From Lachnoclostridium sp. UBA1241 (GTDB lineage: Bacteria; Bacillota; Clostridia; Lachnospirales; Lachnospiraceae), in the NCBI GenBank assembly GCA_002308955.1, contig DBWJ01000020.1, forward strand, positions 140 through 17,842: a stretch of DNA of 17,703 bases, written 5' to 3'. Every line of letters starts with the position of its first letter. Within the stretch, counting starts at the first letter, position 1. The notes under the pieces were generated by a model, which ran no database searches, was not told the origin of the DNA, and was given only the letters and a program-made list of their open reading frames with translations. The translations under genes and the position numbers were made by a program. Shown in pieces: positions 15,161-17,703 of this stretch.

Positions 15161-15189
15161 TTGACACCATATATGACACCATGTATAAT
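15161..15189 (+). promoter_or_regulatory. consensus sigma-A promoter of hicAB
   Basis: A perfect TTGACA (15161-15166) and a perfect TATAAT (15184-15189) are separated by exactly 17 bp. Transcription would begin near 15196, leaving a leader of about 14 nt that contains AGGAGG (15198-15203 region) before the hicA ATG at 15210. A fully consensus promoter fits a gene pair that needs strong repression by its own antitoxin. Confidence 0.85.
15162..15182. promoter_or_regulatory. candidate HicB operator, direct repeat in the promoter
   Basis: TGACACCAT occurs at 15162-15170 and again at 15174-15182, a 12-bp period of about one helical turn. The first copy covers most of the -35 and the second fills the spacer up to the -10. 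HicB proteins with ribbon-helix-helix tails bind repeats in their own promoters, so this is the likeliest operator; it was inferred from position, not from a known motif. Confidence 0.5.
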
Positions 15190-15209
15190 ATATTTACAGG
15201 AGGTGTTTT

Positions 15210-15461
15210 ATGTCCCAATTTGATAAACTCTTAGCCCGTATTCGAAATCTGGATAAAAACATGCGGTTTGATGAGCTGCGCAAGATTCTCGAATACTATG
15301 GATATACAATGTACGGACCATCCGGCGGGAGCAGCCATAAGACATTCCGCAAGCCGGGATGTGTTCCGATTACGATTCCGATGCATGAACCGATTAAACG
15401 GGCTTACGTCGAACTCGTCAAAGCAATCGTAGAAAGTGAGGCAAACGATGAAAACACTTGA
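15210..15461 (+). CDS. hicA: HicA mRNA interferase toxin
   Basis: An 83-residue toxin of the HicA family, a small double-stranded-RNA-binding-like fold that cleaves mRNA in a ribosome-independent way. The core matches the family: RFDELRKILEYYGYTMYGP, then GGSSHKTF carrying the catalytic His43, then PITIPMHEPIKRAYVELVKAI. About 17 residues precede the core (MSQFDKLLARIRNLDKN), as in clostridial HicA variants annotated as toxin HicA or YcfA-like. AGGAGG lies 6 nt upstream. The 3' end overlaps hicB by 14 nt, and it is the only operon on the plus strand, with AT-richer sequence than its neighbours; both suggest insertion as a mobile cassette. Confidence 0.9.
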   Translation: MSQFDKLLARIRNLDKNMRFDELRKILEYYGYTMYGPSGGSSHKTFRKPGCVPITIPMHEPIKRAYVELVKAIVESEANDENT

Positions 15462-15813
15462 ATACTATAACAAACTTCCCTATCGCCTGGAACTGGTTCC
15501 GGATACGGAGGAAGGCGGTTATACCGCATTCTTTCCGGAATTACCCGGATGCATTACGTCTTCTGATACTCCGGAAGGCGCTCTTGCCAATGCCCTTGAC
15601 GCGAAGAACGAATGGCTGAAAGCCGCCATCGCCGAAGGCATCAAAATCAATGAGCCCTCCAACGAGGAATATTCCGGGCAGTTTAAAATTCGGATTCCCA
15701 AGAGCCTTCACCGGTCTCTTTCCTTGAATGCCAAGAAGGAAGGCATCAGTATGAATCAGTATTGCCTTTATCTTCTTTCCAAAAATGATGCACTGTTTAC
15801 TAAGGGGAAATAA
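15448..15813 (+). CDS. hicB: HicB antitoxin
   Basis: A 121-residue antitoxin. The N-terminal HicB fold is clear: PYRLELVPDTEEGGYTAFFP and ELPGCITSSDTPEGALANAL, the partial RNase-H-like unit that binds HicA. The C-terminal part (FKIRIPKSLHRSLSLNAKKE, then ISMNQYCLYLLSKN) is a ribbon-helix-helix DNA-binding domain, so the protein should repress its own promoter. An in-frame GTG at 15436 is possible, but the ATG at 15448 has GAGG 6 nt upstream and gives the family's normal start. It overlaps the hicA end by 14 nt, coupling translation so antitoxin is made with toxin. A strong terminator follows 13 nt after the stop. Confidence 0.92.
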   Translation: MKTLEYYNKLPYRLELVPDTEEGGYTAFFPELPGCITSSDTPEGALANALDAKNEWLKAAIAEGIKINEPSNEEYSGQFKIRIPKSLHRSLSLNAKKEGISMNQYCLYLLSKNDALFTKGK

Positions 15814-15826
15814 GTATGTACCTGCC

Positions 15827-15855
15827 ACCCTCTCGTGATAACGAGGGGGTTTTTT
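15827..15855 (+). terminator. intrinsic terminator of hicAB
   Basis: A ten-base-pair stem (ACCCTCTCGT with ACGAGGGGGT, one G-T wobble) with the loop GATA is followed by a run of six T. It lies directly after hicB and before the convergent GNAT gene. The opposite strand lacks a T run after the hairpin, so it is mainly a plus-strand terminator. Confidence 0.85.
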
Positions 15856-15862
15856 CTGCCCT

Positions 15863-16390
15863 TTACCGAACCTTCTTATACAGGAACAGCAGCAGGTCGT
15901 CATCGTTGACGCAGGGCGCATAGGGCTCCAAAGGCTTTCCTTGGTACCACACGCCGCTGCCGTCCGGCTTATAGCCGCGCTTTGCGTAGATGCGCTGCGC
16001 CTGCCCGTAACCGGAATGCACACCGACGGCGAGGAATACATGGTCGGACAGTTTCGAGGCTTCCCGCTCCGCTACATCTAAAAGCTTGTTTCCGATGCCC
16101 TTGTTATGCACATGAAAGAACACGCAGAGATCCACGATCTCCGGCCACTCCTTTTCGACAAACGGCCCCTCCGTCGGGCTCAGAACAAGCGTGCAGATAC
16201 CCGCAATCTTGCCCTCGTACTCGGGGATGAACACGAGGCGCTCTCCGGCCTCCTGCTCCTTGAGATAATTCTCGTAGGTCTCGATCACCGGATGCCATTC
16301 GTAGGACATATAGGTGTCAAAAATCGCCTTTGCGTCCTCCGGCACCATGCTCCGGATCTTAACTGTTTCGTCTTCGTAGTAAACCTTCAT
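15863..16390 (-). CDS. GNAT-family N-acetyltransferase
   Basis: A 175-residue acetyltransferase of the GNAT fold. It opens with VKIRSMVPEDAKAIFDTY, the substrate-facing first strand and helix. The acetyl-CoA loop is FFHVHNKGIGNKLLDVAERE (91-110), followed by VFLAVGVHSGYGQAQRIYAK and the RGYKPDGSGVWY element seen in many putative aminoglycoside- or amine-acetylating relatives. The acceptor is not identifiable. The open frame extends 85 codons upstream, but those overlap the next gene; the ATG used has GGAGG 5 nt before it. It begins 10 nt after the end of the PAT-like gene, so the pair is likely co-transcribed. It is convergent with hicAB. Confidence 0.85.
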   Translation of the reverse strand: MKVYYEDETVKIRSMVPEDAKAIFDTYMSYEWHPVIETYENYLKEQEAGERLVFIPEYEGKIAGICTLVLSPTEGPFVEKEWPEIVDLCVFFHVHNKGIGNKLLDVAEREASKLSDHVFLAVGVHSGYGQAQRIYAKRGYKPDGSGVWYQGKPLEPYAPCVNDDDLLLFLYKKVR

Positions 16391-16400
16391 AATTTCCTCC

Positions 16401-16994
16401 TCATTCTTGCAGGATTGCCTGCACAACGTTTTCATCCAAAGCGGAAAATGCCACGACTTCCTTCGGCGGAACGCTGTGCTCGTTGATGATCTTCTCCATC
16501 CAAAGGAGGTTGTACCACCGGCCGAATTTGCAGCCGCAGCCGTGATAGCGCGCCACCGGCTTGTAGCCGATCGCCTCGTGAAAACGCTCGCTGTTTCTGG
16601 TGAGGTACGGGTCTTCCTCCTCCATCGGATCCGCTGCTCCGGCATAGAGGTTGGTGATATTTTGAAGCTTTAAGATCGCCTCAAGCTTCTCGTACAAAAG
16701 CTTCCCGATGCCTCGTCTGTGGTAGTCCCGGTCGATGTAGATGGAAGTGCCTGCCGCCCAGCCGTAAGCTGCTCTCTGCGCAAAACGCGAAGCATAGATA
16801 TAGCCGATAATCCGGCCGTCCTCCTCCGCCACAATGTACGGATACTTCACAAGCGTGCTCCGGATGCGCTCCGTAAACTCCGCAAGGGTCGGCACATCGT
16901 ACTCGTACGACACCGCCGTATTCTCCACATAGTAAGCATAAATCTCAAGAATCCGCGGAGCGTCCTCCGCCTTCGCAATTCGAAAAGTGATCAC
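16401..16994 (-). CDS. phosphinothricin-type GNAT acetyltransferase
   Basis: A 198-residue GNAT protein of the phosphinothricin/methionine-sulfoximine acetyltransferase group. It shows FRIAKAEDAPRILEIYAYYV, then VSYEYDVPTLAEF, the acetyl-CoA loop IDRDYHRRGIGKLLYEKLEA, the strand NLYAGAADPMEEED, and FHEAIGYKPVARYHGCGCKF with a WYNLLWMEK close. These elements are in the order found in Pat and YncA/MddA. About 25 residues follow the usual end (NEHSVPPKEVVAFSALDENV). The start is a GTG with AAGGAG 9 nt upstream; the longer upstream frame lies inside the methyltransferase gene. Native substrates of such enzymes are often amino acid analogues; herbicide resistance cannot be claimed. Confidence 0.85.
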   Translation of the reverse strand: MITFRIAKAEDAPRILEIYAYYVENTAVSYEYDVPTLAEFTERIRSTLVKYPYIVAEEDGRIIGYIYASRFAQRAAYGWAAGTSIYIDRDYHRRGIGKLLYEKLEAILKLQNITNLYAGAADPMEEEDPYLTRNSERFHEAIGYKPVARYHGCGCKFGRWYNLLWMEKIINEHSVPPKEVVAFSALDENVVQAILQE

Positions 16995-17007
16995 TGTTTT
17001 GTTCTCC

Positions 17008-17622
17008 TTACTTCTTTCCGTACTTGCGCTGCAGCTTCTTCGACATCGTCTGCGTGTTCTTCTTCGGCTTCTCAACGCGCGCCGCGCGCTTCTCGCTGAG
17101 GAAGATGTAATAGTCCTCCGCCTCGTACACCTTCACGCCGCCGAAGACCGACTTCAGCTTATTGCGGTACCAGTCAAGCCGCTTGGTCACCATGACCATC
17201 CGGCCGCCGACAGCGAGCTTACGGAAGCCGTCCTCGATGAACGCCTTTGCCACGGAAAAGTCCGTGTGATAGGGCGGATTCGAGTAGATCAGCGTAAAGT
17301 CCCGGTCCTCAACACTCTTAAGACCGTCGCTCTGCAGTACTCTTGCGCCGGTGATTCCGTTGCGTGCGAGATTGTCCGTCGCAAGCGCAACCGCATCCTC
17401 CAGGATGTCGCACATCACAACATGATCACCGCCGAGTCGCTTCGCCGCGTAGATTCCGACGACACCGTAGCCGCACCCGAGGTCGAGTACCTTGTCGCCC
17501 TCGCGGACAAGCACGGTTTCTAACATAAACCGCGTTCCGAGGTCCACCCGGGTCGGCGAAAAGTAGTACTCTCCGGTTTCGCAGATAATCTCAATTCCGT
17601 TAATTTCTTCTTTGATTAGCAT
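17008..17622 (-). CDS. RsmC-like class I SAM-dependent methyltransferase
   Basis: A 204-residue methyltransferase of the MTS (RsmC/RlmG) family. The AdoMet loop VLDLGCGYGVVG (45-56), the acidic CDILED turn after it, and the catalytic NPPYH (115-119) are clear; NPPY marks amino-methylation of a base, in RsmC and RlmG a guanine of rRNA. Length equals the single catalytic domain; the N-terminal pseudo-domain of E. coli RsmC is missing, as in the Gram-positive YbxB-type relatives. A Lys/Arg-rich tail (RVEKPKKNTQTMSKKLQRKY) follows and could bind RNA. The ATG has no good ribosome binding site (GAAGAGG is 12 nt away), and the end of another gene lies 24 nt upstream, so coupled translation is possible. 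Confidence 0.85.
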   Translation of the reverse strand: MLIKEEINGIEIICETGEYYFSPTRVDLGTRFMLETVLVREGDKVLDLGCGYGVVGIYAAKRLGGDHVVMCDILEDAVALATDNLARNGITGARVLQSDGLKSVEDRDFTLIYSNPPYHTDFSVAKAFIEDGFRKLAVGGRMVMVTKRLDWYRNKLKSVFGGVKVYEAEDYYIFLSEKRAARVEKPKKNTQTMSKKLQRKYGKK

Positions 17623-17646
17623 AAGTTAATGCAGCCTCTTCGTCTC

Positions 17647-17703
17647 TTAAAGTTTCACTGCCTTCGTCGCAATCGAGCCGCTGATGTAATTGTCAAGCGC
17701 GGT
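17647..17703 (-). CDS. C-terminal end of an unidentified gene (cut by window edge)
   Basis: An open frame enters from the right edge and stops at TAA (17647-17649), giving the last 18 residues TALDNYISGSIATKAVKL. The short fragment cannot be assigned to a family. Its position 24 nt before the methyltransferase suggests the same transcript. Confidence 0.45.
   Translation of the reverse strand, partial: TALDNYISGSIATKAVKL

Noticed and set aside
15149..15217. A possible minus-strand promoter for the HAD operon (TTGGGA with several TATATT-like hexamers).
   Set aside because: The only spacings available are 16, 18 or 20 bp to weak hexamers, so no single pair stands out. A start of transcription here is likely but cannot be placed.
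1..17703. A CRISPR array, riboswitch, phage defence island or mobile element.
   Set aside because: No regularly spaced repeats, no recognisable aptamer before any gene, no transposase or integrase, and no nuclease or helicase typical of defence systems apart from HicAB.

Overview
The window looks like a chromosomal segment of a moderately GC-rich Firmicute, most likely a Clostridia or Lachnospiraceae-type gut or rumen anaerobe. The reasons are strong AGGAGG-type ribosome binding sites before almost every gene, tight one-directional gene packing, a glycerol kinase with the DAGTTS variant of its first motif, an aldo/keto reductase carrying a ferredoxin-like tail, and many small GNAT, Nudix and HAD enzymes. 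This assignment is inference. No rRNA, tRNA, transposase, integrase or CRISPR array was seen. Coding density is very high and no stretch over 300 bases lacks a gene.

Layout from the left. Every gene is on the minus strand except one pair. At the edge is the N-terminal part of glycerol kinase (1-254), then a monoacylglycerol-lipase-like alpha/beta hydrolase (305-1324), a repeat-containing protein of unknown function (1380-2816), an aldo/keto reductase with Fe-S cysteines (2877-3893) translationally coupled to a YfcE-like phosphodiesterase (3890-4387), a lipoprotein (4409-5032), a two-TM protein with TPR-like helices (5048-5944), a PfkB sugar kinase (5955-6860) and an unknown soluble protein (6888-7451) with its own promoter. 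Next comes a run of multidomain enzymes: a metallophosphoesterase-HAD fusion (7539-9233) overlapping a triple-GNAT protein (9230-10837), and a tandem-Nudix protein (10881-11894). Upstream of these is a tight four-gene operon (15148 down to 11946): HAD phosphatase, GNAT, FMN-dependent hydroxy-acid oxidase-like enzyme, and a sugar-phosphate-isomerase-like TIM barrel.

Divergent from that operon is a plus-strand hicA-hicB toxin-antitoxin pair (15210-15813). It has a consensus sigma-A promoter (TTGACA, 17 bp, TATAAT) overlapped by a TGACACCAT direct repeat, and a clear intrinsic terminator. Beyond it, again on the minus strand, are two GNAT acetyltransferases and an RsmC-like methyltransferase, followed by the last codons of an unidentified gene at the right edge.

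Functionally the window is a collection of small-molecule acyl transfer, phosphohydrolase, nucleotide-hydrolase and sugar-metabolism enzymes. The most unusual part is 7.5-11.9 kb, where three consecutive genes each carry two or three catalytic domains on one chain (MPE+HAD, GNAT x3, Nudix x2). A joint role such as metabolite repair or detoxification is a hypothesis only. The HicAB module is a recognisable known system, not a new one.
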